This document shows, in pieces, positions 1 through 8,976 of a DNA stretch of 64,000 nt. This DNA is from Bacillus sp. P14.5. Its GTDB lineage: Bacteria; Bacillota; Bacilli; Bacillales; Bacillaceae_B. The notes under the pieces were generated by a model. The model was not told the DNA's origin, did no database searches, and was given only the letters and a program-made list of their open reading frames with translations. The stretch lies in assembly GCF_003316765.1 (NCBI RefSeq), contig NZ_NIJF01000096.1, positions 15-64,014 on the forward strand. The letters run 5' to 3'. Each line of letters starts with the position of its first letter. The first letter of the stretch is position 1. A program made the position numbers and the translations under genes.

Positions 1-255
1 CCCAACTCATGGACCCACAACGCTCGACTGGGTACATATCTCTCGTTCAAACCCAACTCATGGACCCACAACGCTCGGCTGGGTACATATCTATCACTCA
101 AAACCCCAACTCATGTACTCACAACGCTCGGCTGGGCACATATCTCTCGCTCAGAACCCCTACTCATGTACCCACAACGCTCGGCTGGGTACATATCTCT
201 CACTCAAACCCCCAACTCATGTACCCACAACGCTCGGCTGGGTACATACTCCCTC
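1..255. repeat. Tandem array of a 51-53 bp repeat (array 1)
   Basis: About five head-to-tail units, recognisable by the recurring CCAACTCATG and CTGGGTACATATCTCTC blocks spaced 51, 53, 53 and 53 bases apart. Most units hold a short inverted repeat, TGTACCCA and TGGGTACA, around a loop containing AACGCTCGG. The array runs off the left edge. Any reading frame through it is an artefact because the unit length is not a multiple of three. The same family returns in inverted orientation near 4025-4480. Confidence 0.9.
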
Positions 256-310
256 GTAAAACAATTACTAAAAAAACGGCTGCGCTGCTTTCCACTTTTT
301 TGATAAACAG

Positions 311-334
311 AAAAAAGCGGGGATTACCCCGCCT
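311..334 (-). terminator. Rho-independent terminator of the coxA-like gene
   Basis: On the minus strand GCGGGG-TAAT-CCCCGC is followed by six T residues, directly after the stop codon of the lipoprotein gene. Confidence 0.85.
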
Positions 335-1056
335 TATCCTTCACCTCTTATCGACCTGATGATATCGTGTATATCCATTTGGATAGCTTCCCTGGGACCG
401 CCATCCCGCAGGTCGTTGTCTATGTTCCGCAGGCGGCTGAAGGTGCCTTCATCAGAGGCTACTGTTACAGTCCGGCCTTTTAGATATGGCTGGACAGCTC
501 TCTCGATTTTTCTTTCTGTCTCGTCAAACCTGCTGTCGTCTTCAAGATCCACCGCTATCAAAACATTGGTTCCATAGGTGACCGAGCGGACATCATTGAC
601 ATTCTCGACAGAAGCAGTAACATCACCTATTTTTTCGGCAAGATCTCCTTCATAAGCTGTGTAGTAGGAGCGCCGCGCTTTCCTGGTATTATCATCGAGA
701 TGTCCGTGATAATTGGCATCTCCGTGGCTGGCCCTTTCGTCCTGCAAAAAGAAGTTCCGGTCATTCTCCGCCAGAGGTTTGGATGGGTTTTGCGGATTCC
801 CATCCGAATCTTTCACGTGAAGGTATCGTCTCTTTCCTTCTCTGATTGCCTGCCCTTCCTGTCCGATGGAATGATCATACCACTCCGTTAACGGGCCATC
901 GCGATCTTCATTCCTGTCATTGCCATGTCCTTCATTGGAATAAAACCCCATAGGCTCATACGTGTCGGCACCCTGTCCATCTGCAGCATCCTCGGCCCCA
1001 TTACAAGCTCCCAAGATGATAACAGAGAAGGGAATCAGCAAAAGCTTCTGATGCAT
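334..1056 (-). CDS. coxA: YhcN/YlaJ family sporulation lipoprotein, CoxA-like
   Basis: Predicted 240-residue lipoprotein. The N-terminus (MHQKLLLIPFSVIILGAC) is a lipoprotein signal with the lipobox LGAC and the acylated Cys at residue 18. The middle is hydrophilic and low-complexity, and the C-terminal ~110 residues resemble the YhcN/YlaJ domain of spore lipoproteins. In B. subtilis the cortex protein CoxA (YrbB) lies next to safA, and the same neighbourhood here supports the name. The ATG at 1056 is chosen because AGGGTGA stands five bases before it; an in-frame TTG seven codons upstream has no such site. The gene is followed at once by a terminator, so it is probably monocistronic. Known role of the family: spore cortex/coat-associated protein made in sporulation; the exact function is unclear. 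Confidence 0.75.
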   Translation of the reverse strand: MHQKLLLIPFSVIILGACNGAEDAADGQGADTYEPMGFYSNEGHGNDRNEDRDGPLTEWYDHSIGQEGQAIREGKRRYLHVKDSDGNPQNPSKPLAENDRNFFLQDERASHGDANYHGHLDDNTRKARRSYYTAYEGDLAEKIGDVTASVENVNDVRSVTYGTNVLIAVDLEDDSRFDETERKIERAVQPYLKGRTVTVASDEGTFSRLRNIDNDLRDGGPREAIQMDIHDIIRSIRGEG

Positions 1057-1271
1057 TGAAGTCACCCTCTTCCGCAAACTTTGAGCATGGTCGCTCTTTG
1101 TTAGCTTGCGGAAATTTTATAAGGATGATTCTTTATGAGACCGGCAAAAAGCTGGACACCCGCCCTGAATTTGGATGTCTTTAAGATAAACGTTTAGAAC
1201 ACCAAACCGCATAAAGCTCTGCATCTGGAGCGGAAATCAATTACAAACAGCATTCTTCCGATTGAAAGTTT

Positions 1272-2249
1272 TCAGCTCAATTTAGTCCGTATTTCGTTAC
1301 AGCACATGATTCTTGCTCCAAACTGATGCAGCGTAAGATTCATCAAGTAATACCAGACGGTTTTCTGATAGCGGCTGCTTTCACGAAAGAACCGATTCCA
1401 TTCCCTGAAGACGTCTGATGGATAAAGAATGCTGTTTAAAAAGATTTTTCTGTCTTTATAATCGGCAAGCGCTCTATGCTTCCACAATAATTCCGGGGAC
1501 CAGTTTATATACGGAAAGATACGGTTCGCAAATTGAATATAATCGATTTCTGGGGGACCAGCGGATATTAAATCCAGATCAATCATGAACAGCTCCTGAT
1601 TTGTATCACGAAGAAAATTATGATGTGCCAAGTCTCCATGAAGAATACAAGATTCTTCTGAGAAAGAGGATTTCGCCATGCCTTCAAGCGCTTGTTCGCC
1701 CAGTAATATATAAGTATCAATGACTTCTAACGGAATAACTCCCCCAAACCTTTGTCTGCTGCCCTTGAATTCATCCAGCCTTGCCCGCCATTTTTCCAGC
1801 AGCCTCTGTCCCTTCAACGACCTAAAATCCTTTCTCAGAAGGGCTTTTTGGGAATGATGATGAAAGCTTTGAAGAACAGCAAGGGCTTCCTGCCTTTCAG
1901 GGAACGTTTTGTAAGTAAAGTTACCGGTTGTATCAACCCACTCTGTCAATCCTGCCATCTTTCCATCGATCTCAATAGTGTCACTTTGATGTAAGGGGTG
2001 ATAGGAGGGTACCCTTGAAAATCCCCCATTGCAGAGCTCTTCTGTCACTTCCTTTTGAAGCTGAAATTTTCGGCGGGAAGAGTAAAGCTTAAGAAACCAG
2101 TTTCCTTTATCAGATGTAACTTTCCATTTACCATCCTTAATTCTTATAAGACCAATACTTCTGTCTTCCAGCTTCCCTTTTAATAAAAAAAGGAGACGAT
2201 TTTGAAATCCGTCTCCACTTGTATAATCAGTCTTCGAAATCATCATCAA
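1272..2249 (-). CDS. Aminoglycoside phosphotransferase-fold protein, CotS/YutH-like spore coat kinase family
   Basis: 325 residues with a protein-kinase-like/APH fold: an early beta segment (WKVTSDKGNWFLKLY), the catalytic-loop motif HGDLAHHN around residue 203, and the metal-binding motif MIDLDLI about 18 residues later. The CotS/CotI/YutH/YsxE group in Bacillus are spore coat proteins with this fold, and the position directly behind safA fits a coat-associated role; the substrate is unknown. The start is uncertain. The only in-frame ATGs (three in a row at 2241-2249) lie inside the 3' end of safA, lack a clear Shine-Dalgarno site, and are separated from the conserved body by the safA terminator hairpin, so translation may depend on readthrough and coupling. 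Confidence 0.7.
   Translation of the reverse strand: MMMISKTDYTSGDGFQNRLLFLLKGKLEDRSIGLIRIKDGKWKVTSDKGNWFLKLYSSRRKFQLQKEVTEELCNGGFSRVPSYHPLHQSDTIEIDGKMAGLTEWVDTTGNFTYKTFPERQEALAVLQSFHHHSQKALLRKDFRSLKGQRLLEKWRARLDEFKGSRQRFGGVIPLEVIDTYILLGEQALEGMAKSSFSEESCILHGDLAHHNFLRDTNQELFMIDLDLISAGPPEIDYIQFANRIFPYINWSPELLWKHRALADYKDRKIFLNSILYPSDVFREWNRFFRESSRYQKTVWYYLMNLTLHQFGARIMCCNEIRTKLS
2185..2216 (-). terminator. Terminator after safA, inside the start of the downstream kinase-like gene
   Basis: Minus strand GGAGACG ... CGTCTCC with an 11-base loop and seven T residues, beginning 11 bases past the safA stop. It overlaps the apparent 5' coding part of the next gene. Confidence 0.85.
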
Positions 2250-3732
2250 AACCCGGCATCCCGAATGCTCTCTGTCCGTACATTCCCGGATTACCGGCTC
2301 CCTGCTGCATCATTCCCGGGCCATATGGAGACATCATGCCCTGCCCGTAAGGCATTCCCTGCATTCCTTGCATTCCTTGCATTCCATGCATCATCCCAGG
2401 TCCAGGTCCATATTGGCCGGCAAGCTGTGGACCTCCGCAGCCGCATCCTCCCTGCTGCATTGGCATTCCCTGCATTCCTTGCATTCCTTGCATTCCCGGT
2501 GATTCTTCCATCATGGCTCCCTGTACTTGAGGCATCTGTCCATAAGGGTTTCCATATCCTCCACCTTGATTGCCGAATCCAGCCGGTGAACCCATTCCTG
2601 GATTTCCAAATCCTCCTGGTCCTCCGAAGCCCGGATTACCAAAGCCCGGTCCCGGCATTACAGGCGATACAGGATAACAATCATCTGGTCCCATCATTCC
2701 AGGTCCCATCATTCCTTGATATGGTGCCATTCCCTGCGGCATTCCGCCCATAGGCATCTGACCGCCCGGGAATCCGCCGTCATCTTGAACTCCGGCTACA
2801 GTTGAAGGTGAACCCATAGGCCCCATTATCCCGCCGCCCATCGGAGACCCCATCTGCTGCGGCATATATGGCATGAATGAAGAGGATTCTTCATCATATC
2901 CCATTGGCATTTGCTGCATGCCCGGCAGTCCTTGCGGCATCATCGAGGCACCTTGCACCTGCCCCATCTGACCCATTGGGTAGCCCCCGCCGCCATGCAT
3001 CGGGTAACCTCCATGCATCGGATGTCCGCCATGCATTGGCCCTAATCCGCTTCCAGGCATAACAGGTGATGCAGGTACACAGTATTCCTGCATTGGCTGT
3101 GAATAAGGCATCTGTTGTCCGTATGGCATTTGCATTTGCGGGCTGTCCGGACTTTCCTCATCCTGCACTCCCCCAACAGCTTCAGGCATATCTTTCGGTT
3201 TAGGCAGAGTCGGCGCCTTGGATGCTTGAGGCAGCGTTTGTGGTGCCTTAGGAACTTGCGGCGCTTTTGGTGCTTTTGGTGCTTTAGGCATCTTTTGCGG
3301 AGCTTTTGGTGCCTGCTGCATAGGCTGAGTCTGCATTTGCATATTAGCCATATTCATCATGTAATAATTATTGATGTCGATTTCCGGAATGATCGGCTGC
3401 GGCATTTTAGGGGTATATGGCTTTTTCGGCATTTCCTTAATCGGCATTTCTTTCTTAGGTGCTGGCTTGACTGCTTCTTTCGGTGATTCCACCGGCATGG
3501 CATTCGGCTTCTGCTGCGCAAAAGGGTGTTGTGCTTTAGGCATCTCTTTCTTCATTGCCATTTCTTTTTTTACCATCCCGCCCGATGTTGGAACTTTAAT
3601 CTTCATACCAGGCATAATCATATCCGGGTTTGACAACTGGGCATTCATCTTCTTTAACTCTTCGAAATTCACGCCGTATTTTTTGCTGATATTCCAAAGA
3701 GTATCTCCTTTTTGTACGATATGGATTTTCAC
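2227..3732 (-). CDS. safA: SafA, LysM-containing spore morphogenetic protein
   Basis: 501 residues. The N-terminal LysM domain (MKIHIVQKGDTLWNISKKYG, residues 1-48) is of the kind that targets SafA to the cortex/coat interface. It is followed by a Lys/Pro-rich linker (APKAPQKMPKAPKAPKAP repeats near 145-190) and a long Met/Gly/Pro/Gln-rich low-complexity tail with MQGMQGM and PGFGGPGG repeats, ending acidic (DDDFED). B. subtilis SafA has 387 residues, so the tail here is expanded. SafA is known to recruit inner-coat proteins and to interact with SpoVID, also in this window. The start is an ATG behind a GAGGAG site. A terminator follows. Confidence 0.93.
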   Translation of the reverse strand: MKIHIVQKGDTLWNISKKYGVNFEELKKMNAQLSNPDMIMPGMKIKVPTSGGMVKKEMAMKKEMPKAQHPFAQQKPNAMPVESPKEAVKPAPKKEMPIKEMPKKPYTPKMPQPIIPEIDINNYYMMNMANMQMQTQPMQQAPKAPQKMPKAPKAPKAPQVPKAPQTLPQASKAPTLPKPKDMPEAVGGVQDEESPDSPQMQMPYGQQMPYSQPMQEYCVPASPVMPGSGLGPMHGGHPMHGGYPMHGGGGYPMGQMGQVQGASMMPQGLPGMQQMPMGYDEESSSFMPYMPQQMGSPMGGGIMGPMGSPSTVAGVQDDGGFPGGQMPMGGMPQGMAPYQGMMGPGMMGPDDCYPVSPVMPGPGFGNPGFGGPGGFGNPGMGSPAGFGNQGGGYGNPYGQMPQVQGAMMEESPGMQGMQGMQGMPMQQGGCGCGGPQLAGQYGPGPGMMHGMQGMQGMQGMPYGQGMMSPYGPGMMQQGAGNPGMYGQRAFGMPGFDDDFED

Positions 3733-4024
3733 TATTTATTCCCTCCTCAGGCATAAGTCTATATATCCTATGTCACTTAATAGGCAAAGTGCTAACAATC
3801 TACACAAATACTTATGAATTTTCGAAAACAAATATACCTTTGCAGAGCTTTCCTGCCGCGGAGTCTTCGAGAGGCAGAGGAGGGAATTAAGGAGGGAATG
3901 TCTTTTTTGAACGCTGTTTTGAATTACTCTTTTGAATTTGTGTTTAGTAGTTGGTACTTGGCCTGGAACTAATTCTGCTTATGAGGGGGATTTTTGTCTT
4001 TATTAAATTGAAGGCCGCATTGAG

Positions 4025-4480
4025 GACAAGGGTTGGAGGCATCGGGCAGAGATGTGTACCCACTAGGAGCATGTGAGGACATGAGTTGGTGGTTTGAGGC
4101 AGAGATATGTATCCACTAGGCGTTCTTGAGGACATGAGTTGGCGGTTTGAGGCAGAGATATGTATCCACTAGGCGTTCTTGAGGACATGAGTTGGCGGTT
4201 TGAGGCAGAGATATGTATCCAGAAGGAGCACGTGAGGTCATGAGTTGGTGGTTTGAGGCAGAGATATGTATCCAGAAGGAGCATCTGAGGACATGAGTTA
4301 GTGGTTTGAGGCAGAGATATGTATCCAGAAGGAGCATGTGGGGACATGAAGTGGTGGTTTGAGGCAGAGATATGTACCCAGAAGGAGCATCTGAGGACAT
4401 GAGTTGGCGGTTTGAGGCAGAGATATGTATCCACTAGGCCCTCTTGAGGACATAAATTAGAGCTTTCATGCAAAGATGTG
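4025..4480. repeat. Tandem array of the 53-bp repeat, inverted relative to array 1
   Basis: Eight to nine units with an exact 53-base period: ATGAGTT recurs at 4081, 4134, 4187, 4240 and 4293, continuing in altered form at 4346, 4399 and 4452. Each contains GGTTTGAGGCAGAGATATGT and then either CCACTAGG or CCAGAAGG. The reverse complement (CAACTCATG ... ACATATCTCTGCCTCAAAC) aligns with array 1 at the left edge. The arrays therefore flank coxA-kinase-safA in opposite orientation. Overlapping open frames on the minus strand are by-products of the repetition. Bases 3733-4024, between safA and the array, show nothing else recognisable. Confidence 0.92.
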
Positions 4481-4658
4481 TATCCAGAAGGAAGGGCTGA
4501 TTCTATTCTCATTTGTAAAACATTCGGCTTGGAGTTGTATACAAAACCGGGCATCGTTGCTTGTGCCTTTTTTGTAGGAGTGACAGAATCTTTGCTAAGA
4601 TATAGATACATACTCCGTCAAAGTCCAAAAATTCACAATAAAGAATGGAGGCCATCTC

Positions 4659-5134
4659 GTGCTTAATGAGGCAATAATCAAAATGGAAAATAAAAATTAC
4701 GAAGAGGCAAAGAGGATACTTGAAAAAATGGTTCTGGATTCACCCGAAGATCCGGAGGTTAGTTTTCATTTGCATCGGTAAATGACTCAATGGGCGAGGA
4801 GACAAGCGCCATTCCATATTACCGGCGGGCAATCGAAAATGGGATTGAGGGTGAAAGGCTCGAGGCAGCTTATATCCAGCTTGGCAGCAGCTATAGATGC
4901 ATCGGTGAATATCAATACGCAAAGGATGTATTGAGCACGGGGATGGAACAATTTCCGTCAAACCCTGCCATGAATGCATTTTATGCACTGACGCTTTATA
5001 ATCTGGGAGAACACAAAAATTCCGTTTCGCTCCTATTAAATACACTTATCACTTCTTCTGATGATGAGTGGCTGAAGAAGTATGAAAGAGCATTGAAATT
5101 TTATGGGGAGAATATTGATGGGGTGTGGAAATAG
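4659..5134 (+). CDS. Tetratricopeptide repeat protein, split by a one-base frameshift
   Basis: GTG start at 4659 behind GGAGG (spacing 7). The first frame gives LNEAIIKMENKNYEEAKRIL, then stops at 4779. The frame beginning VNDSMGEETSAIPYYRRAIE continues to 5134. Restoring one T in the T-runs at 4763-4771 joins them into about 158 residues with three TPR-like helix pairs (YEEAKRIL, AIPYYRRAIE, YAKDVLSTGMEQFPSNPA). Small TPR proteins of this type are common in Bacillus; the partner is unknown. It converges on nadA with a shared bidirectional terminator. As sequenced it is broken; a sequencing deletion is likely (see findings). Confidence 0.7.
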
Positions 5135-5254
5135 AGAATGTTACTAAGGGTGGTGCCTCTTAATAAGAGAGCTAAAATCAAAATGGACAAATCAAATCAG
5201 AAGCAATTCAAACTGCCTTTAGTGACCTCATTTTATTGAAAATAGGAAGCCAAT

Positions 5255-5297
5255 AAAAAACACACTGAGATTTCATTGAGAAACTCAGTGCGTTTTA
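5255..5297. terminator. Bidirectional terminator between the TPR gene and nadA
   Basis: CACACTGAG (5261-5269) pairs with CTCAGTGCG (5284-5292), with A-rich/T-rich flanks on both sides. It serves the rightward TPR gene and leftward nadA. Confidence 0.8.
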
Positions 5298-5316
5298 ATT
5301 TTATTATCTAAAGTTA

Positions 5317-6423
5317 TTAAGCTCTTGCCAGCATGCGATCCAGCGCAAGTATGGCATTCTGCGCTGTTTCTTGGTCTACTTTGATGATATTTTCAGGCTG
5401 GTCGTCCACGATGTTTTCCAATGACCACAATAAGTGAGGCAGGTCAATACGGTTCATCGTCAGGCAGGGACACATATGAGGGTTCAATGAAATGATATGC
5501 TTGTCACTGTGTTCGTTGATCAGCCTCTTGACCAGGTTCATCTCAGTGCCGATCGCCCAAGAGGTTCCCGGTGCTGCATTTTTAATGGTGTCAATAATAT
5601 ACTTTGTGGAGCCGTTATCATCCGAGGCTGTAACCACTTCCCTGCGGCATTCTGGATGGACAATGATATTCATGTCCGGATACTGCTCCCGGACATCCGC
5701 TATGTTTTTCAAAGTGAAGTTTTCATGGACGGAACAATGTCCTTTCCAGAGAATTACTTTAATGCTCTCGGCATCTCCTTCATGGATTAATTCATTGGTG
5801 ATCGGATCCCAGACAGCCATATCAGCCAGGTCGATACCAAGGTCTGCCGCTGTATTTCTTCCCAGGTGCTGGTCAGGAAGGAATAAGATTCTTTCCTTTT
5901 GATAGAGTGCCCATTCCACCATTTTATGGGCGTTTGAGGAAGTCACAGTCGCTCCTCCATTTTTACCGACAAAGGATTTGATGGATGCTGTGGAATTCAC
6001 ATAAGTCAGCGGCAGGATGGTATCCCCAAATTGATTCTGAAGCAGTTCCCAGGCTCTTTCTGTTTGATGGATATCTGCCATATCGGCCATCGAACAGCCC
6101 GCTCTCATATCAGGCAGGATAACTTTTTGATTTTCATTGGTTAAGATATCTGCTGTCTCTGCCATGAAATGCACACCGCAGAAAACAATGTATTCCGCTT
6201 CGCTGTTCGCTGCGGATACCTGCGCCAGCTGCAGTGAGTCTCCCGTTGTATCCGCGAACTGGACCACTTCATCCTTTTGATAATGATGTCCTGGTATGAA
6301 AAGCTTCGTGCCAAGTTCTGCTTTGATTTCCCTGACTCTTGATTCCATTTCCCCAATGGATAAATTCTTGTATTTTTCCGGCAGTTCATATGTGTTTTGC
6401 GTTAATGCCTGTAATATACCCAC
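5317..6423 (-). CDS. nadA: Quinolinate synthase NadA
   Basis: 368 residues. NadA condenses iminoaspartate with dihydroxyacetone phosphate to quinolinate using a [4Fe-4S] cluster. Visible motifs: [15 protein letters not shown] near the N-terminus, [13 protein letters not shown] with a cluster-type Cys, HPECRREV, and a C-terminal [12 protein letters not shown]. Full length for the family. Start is a GTG (6421-6423) with GGAAAGGGG upstream. It is the last gene of nadB-nadC-nadA, 37 bases after nadC, and is followed by a terminator. Regulation is presumably NiaR repression at the nadB promoter. Confidence 0.96.
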   Translation of the reverse strand: MGILQALTQNTYELPEKYKNLSIGEMESRVREIKAELGTKLFIPGHHYQKDEVVQFADTTGDSLQLAQVSAANSEAEYIVFCGVHFMAETADILTNENQKVILPDMRAGCSMADMADIHQTERAWELLQNQFGDTILPLTYVNSTASIKSFVGKNGGATVTSSNAHKMVEWALYQKERILFLPDQHLGRNTAADLGIDLADMAVWDPITNELIHEGDAESIKVILWKGHCSVHENFTLKNIADVREQYPDMNIIVHPECRREVVTASDDNGSTKYIIDTIKNAAPGTSWAIGTEMNLVKRLINEHSDKHIISLNPHMCPCLTMNRIDLPHLLWSLENIVDDQPENIIKVDQETAQNAILALDRMLARA

Positions 6424-6460
6424 AGTTGATTACCCCTTTCCTCTTCACCTTTGCCCTATT

Positions 6461-7294
6461 TCAATTCAGCACTTTTGCGCTGATATCTAGTCCTGTTACG
6501 CTGTGTGTCAAAAAGCCCAGCGAAATATAGTGGACACCGGTTTTGGCATAGTCCACCACATTTTCAACCCCGATTCCACCCGAAGCTTCTGTGATGATAT
6601 GCGGGGGAACATCCCCAAGCCATTCCGAGATTTCTTCTGGTGTGCGGTTATCAAACATGATGATATCCGCACCGCTTTCCACCGCTTCATGAAGTCCCTG
6701 GCGCGTTTCGATTTCCACTTCCACTTTCACTGTATGGCCAAGCTTGCTCTTTACCTCTTTTACAGCAGAGGAAATCGAGCCTTTGAATGAGATGTGATTA
6801 TCCTTCAGCATGACTGCATCATATAGTCCGCTGCGATGATTGAAGCCTCCCCCGCATCTGACAGCATATTTTTCGAGCATGCGCAGTCCAGGGGTCGTCT
6901 TTCGGGTATCACAAATGCGGACAGGATAATCCTTCACCAGCTCCACGACCCTTGCCGTCTGTGTCGCGATCCCGCTCATCCTCTGCACCAGGTTCAAGAT
7001 CACACGTTCAGCCTGCAGGAGGTCTGCTGAAGGCCCGAAAGCTTCTGCTATCACTGTTCCTGCTTCCACTTCTTCACCGTCTTCACTGTAAATGTTCACT
7101 AATATGTCCGGGTTCATGACTTTAAAGCCTGCCAGGATTACTTCACGCCCGCAAAATACTCCGGGTTCTTTCGCAATAAAATGAAATTTGCTTTGGTTTT
7201 CATGTGTAAATAATGCTTGAGAACTAAGGTCTCCATCCCCCAGATCCTCAAGGTAAAATTGCTCAAGCATAGATTTTAGCTTTAACTTGTTCAT
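6461..7294 (-). CDS. nadC: Nicotinate-nucleotide pyrophosphorylase (carboxylating) NadC
   Basis: 277 residues. Converts quinolinate plus PRPP to nicotinate mononucleotide and CO2. Typical motifs: YLEDLGDGDLSSQALF at the N-terminus, RMSGIATQTARVV, DTRKTTPGLRMLEKYAVRCGG, VEVEIETRQG and the C-terminal EASGGIGVENVVDYAKTGV. The start overlaps the end of nadB by 32 bases, which implies translational coupling. Confidence 0.96.
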   Translation of the reverse strand: MNKLKLKSMLEQFYLEDLGDGDLSSQALFTHENQSKFHFIAKEPGVFCGREVILAGFKVMNPDILVNIYSEDGEEVEAGTVIAEAFGPSADLLQAERVILNLVQRMSGIATQTARVVELVKDYPVRICDTRKTTPGLRMLEKYAVRCGGGFNHRSGLYDAVMLKDNHISFKGSISSAVKEVKSKLGHTVKVEVEIETRQGLHEAVESGADIIMFDNRTPEEISEWLGDVPPHIITEASGGIGVENVVDYAKTGVHYISLGFLTHSVTGLDISAKVLN

Positions 7295-8855
7295 CCAGCC
7301 ACGTCCTCATCTCTCCGTCTTCTAATACATGCATGATCCGCCTCTTCATCCAGAAGGAATCGTCTTCTTCCTGAAAATCACTTCTGATATGTCCTCCCCG
7401 GCTCTCTTTCCTTAAAAGAGCAGCTCGTGTGACGACCAGGCTGTTTATCCACATAAAATACTTTCCAATGTCGTTTGGTTCTAGTGCATCCAGATTTTCG
7501 TTCAGCGAGAACCCAATGGCCTGTAGCCAGTTCAAATGTTCCTCCAGCCTCGTTCCATCCCTGATGATCCCTGCTGACTCCATCATCCGTTCTTGAAAAT
7601 CCTTCACATCAAAAGGATTAGCTGACTTTCTGGCAGGAACCGGCTGTAGAGTGTCCGGCCCTTCCATTGGGTTGAAGAGGATCGGTCTTTTTTGTGCATT
7701 AATCCAGCCCGCCAGCCTCTTCCCATACACAAGCCCTTCCAAAAGAGAGTTGCTGGCAAGCCTATTGGCGCCGTGAACTCCGCTGCACGCTGCCTCGCCA
7801 ACTGCATAAAGGCCATCCACATTCGTTTTTCCCACAGAGTCAATCACGATTCCACCCATCATGAAATGGCAGCCCGGTGAAACAGGGATCCTGCCAAGGG
7901 ACAAATCGATCCCGTTCTCCTTACACATCGCGCTGATGGAAGGGAATTTTTTCTTGAAATTCATTATATTTTTGATAGATAGATAGACATCCCTGCCCAA
8001 CTGTCTCTGTTCAAAAATCCGCTGGGCCACCACGTGCCTTGGGGCAAGCTCTTTTAGCGGATGAATACCCTCCATGATTCTTTCTCCGCTGTCATCAAAA
8101 AGCTGAGCCCCTTCTCCCCTGACGGCTTCGGACACCAGCCCTATGGTTTTTCCGTCCACGTAAAGAAGGGTCGGGTGAAATTGAATGAATTCCGCATCTG
8201 CGATATAAGCCCCGGCCCTGAAAGCAACGGCCATTGCATCACCCGTCACTGTGGGATGATTCGAGGTGGAAGAATATAATCCACCGGCTCCTCCGGCAGC
8301 CATGACAATAGACGGTGCATAATAGGAGTGAGTATGTCCCGACCGGTTCATCGTTTTAACACCGATACAGGCACCTTGGCTGTCTCTTAGCAATTTATAA
8401 ACCATTTCACCTTCAATCCAGGTGACATTTACTGAAAGGGTTTTCAAAAAATGTTCGATCAAAAACCTGCCTGTCTCATCACCGCCGCAATGAAGGATGC
8501 GCTTCGCACTGTGAGCTCCTTCCATGCCCAAGCTCAACGTGCCATCATTGTTTCGGTCAAAAGGCGCTCCTTCTTCGACAAGGCTCTGAACAATTTTCTG
8601 TCCTTCTGCAACAAGTGAAAGAACCTCTTCCTTCAGTTGGTGGCCCCTTCCAGCTTCGAGTGTATCTTGATAATGCCTGCCTATATTGTCATCCTTGGCT
8701 GTAACTGCAGCAACGCCGCCTTGTGCCATATATGAATTACTTCCTCTTCTCGTCCCCTTTGTGATAATCATCACATTCAAATCCGGATTTAATTCACGTG
8801 CGGTCTGCAAGGCTGCAAGTCCGCTTCCGACAATGATTACGTCTGCTTTTTTCAT
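7263..8855 (-). CDS. nadB: L-aspartate oxidase NadB
   Basis: 530 residues. FAD enzyme that oxidises aspartate to iminoaspartate, the first step of NAD synthesis. N-terminal Rossmann motif VIIVGSGLAALQTAREL, then SYMAQGGVAAV, GMEGAHSAKRILHCGGDETG, and PVSPGCHFMMGGI followed by GLYAVGEAACSGVHGANRL. The ATG at 8855 is chosen because GGAGGGG stands just upstream; the open frame continues 39 codons further into the promoter region and that part is not family-like. It heads nadB-nadC-nadA, divergent from nifS. Confidence 0.95.
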   Translation of the reverse strand: MKKADVIIVGSGLAALQTARELNPDLNVMIITKGTRRGSNSYMAQGGVAAVTAKDDNIGRHYQDTLEAGRGHQLKEEVLSLVAEGQKIVQSLVEEGAPFDRNNDGTLSLGMEGAHSAKRILHCGGDETGRFLIEHFLKTLSVNVTWIEGEMVYKLLRDSQGACIGVKTMNRSGHTHSYYAPSIVMAAGGAGGLYSSTSNHPTVTGDAMAVAFRAGAYIADAEFIQFHPTLLYVDGKTIGLVSEAVRGEGAQLFDDSGERIMEGIHPLKELAPRHVVAQRIFEQRQLGRDVYLSIKNIMNFKKKFPSISAMCKENGIDLSLGRIPVSPGCHFMMGGIVIDSVGKTNVDGLYAVGEAACSGVHGANRLASNSLLEGLVYGKRLAGWINAQKRPILFNPMEGPDTLQPVPARKSANPFDVKDFQERMMESAGIIRDGTRLEEHLNWLQAIGFSLNENLDALEPNDIGKYFMWINSLVVTRAALLRKESRGGHIRSDFQEEDDSFWMKRRIMHVLEDGEMRTWLDEQVKAKIYA

Positions 8856-8875
8856 ATTGACCCCTCCACAAATTT

Positions 8876-8915
8876 TACAGGTGTCTTGACACATATATTT
8901 ACACATATTTAAACT
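8876..8915. promoter_or_regulatory. Divergent nadB/nifS promoter region with likely NiaR operator
   Basis: GTGTCTTGACAC (8881-8892) is a perfect dyad, followed by ATTTACACAT (8897-8906). For nifS, TTGACA at 8886-8891 and TTAAAC/TAAACT near 8909-8915 form a plausible sigma-A promoter whose -35 lies inside the dyad. For nadB, TTGTCA and TAAATA on the minus strand lie in the same stretch. NiaR (YrxA) is known to repress this divergent pair in B. subtilis with nicotinic acid as co-repressor, and niaR itself is downstream of nifS here. Confidence 0.7.
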
Positions 8916-8976
8916 AATGACAAGAGTTTTATCTTCTCGAAATTTATTTTGAAAATTCAAAAAGGGGTACATTCTA

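Noticed and set aside
9-359. Open frame of 116 codons over array 1
   Set aside because: Follows the tandem repeat and shifts phase with every unit; no Shine-Dalgarno site and no family resemblance.
2202-2753. Open frames opposite safA
   Set aside because: Shadow of the low-complexity Met/Gly/Pro coding sequence; no initiation signal.
4063-4611. Long minus-strand open frame with HISASN-type peptide repeats
   Set aside because: Created by the 53-bp array (period not a multiple of three, so the peptide cycles through all frames); no ribosome binding site.
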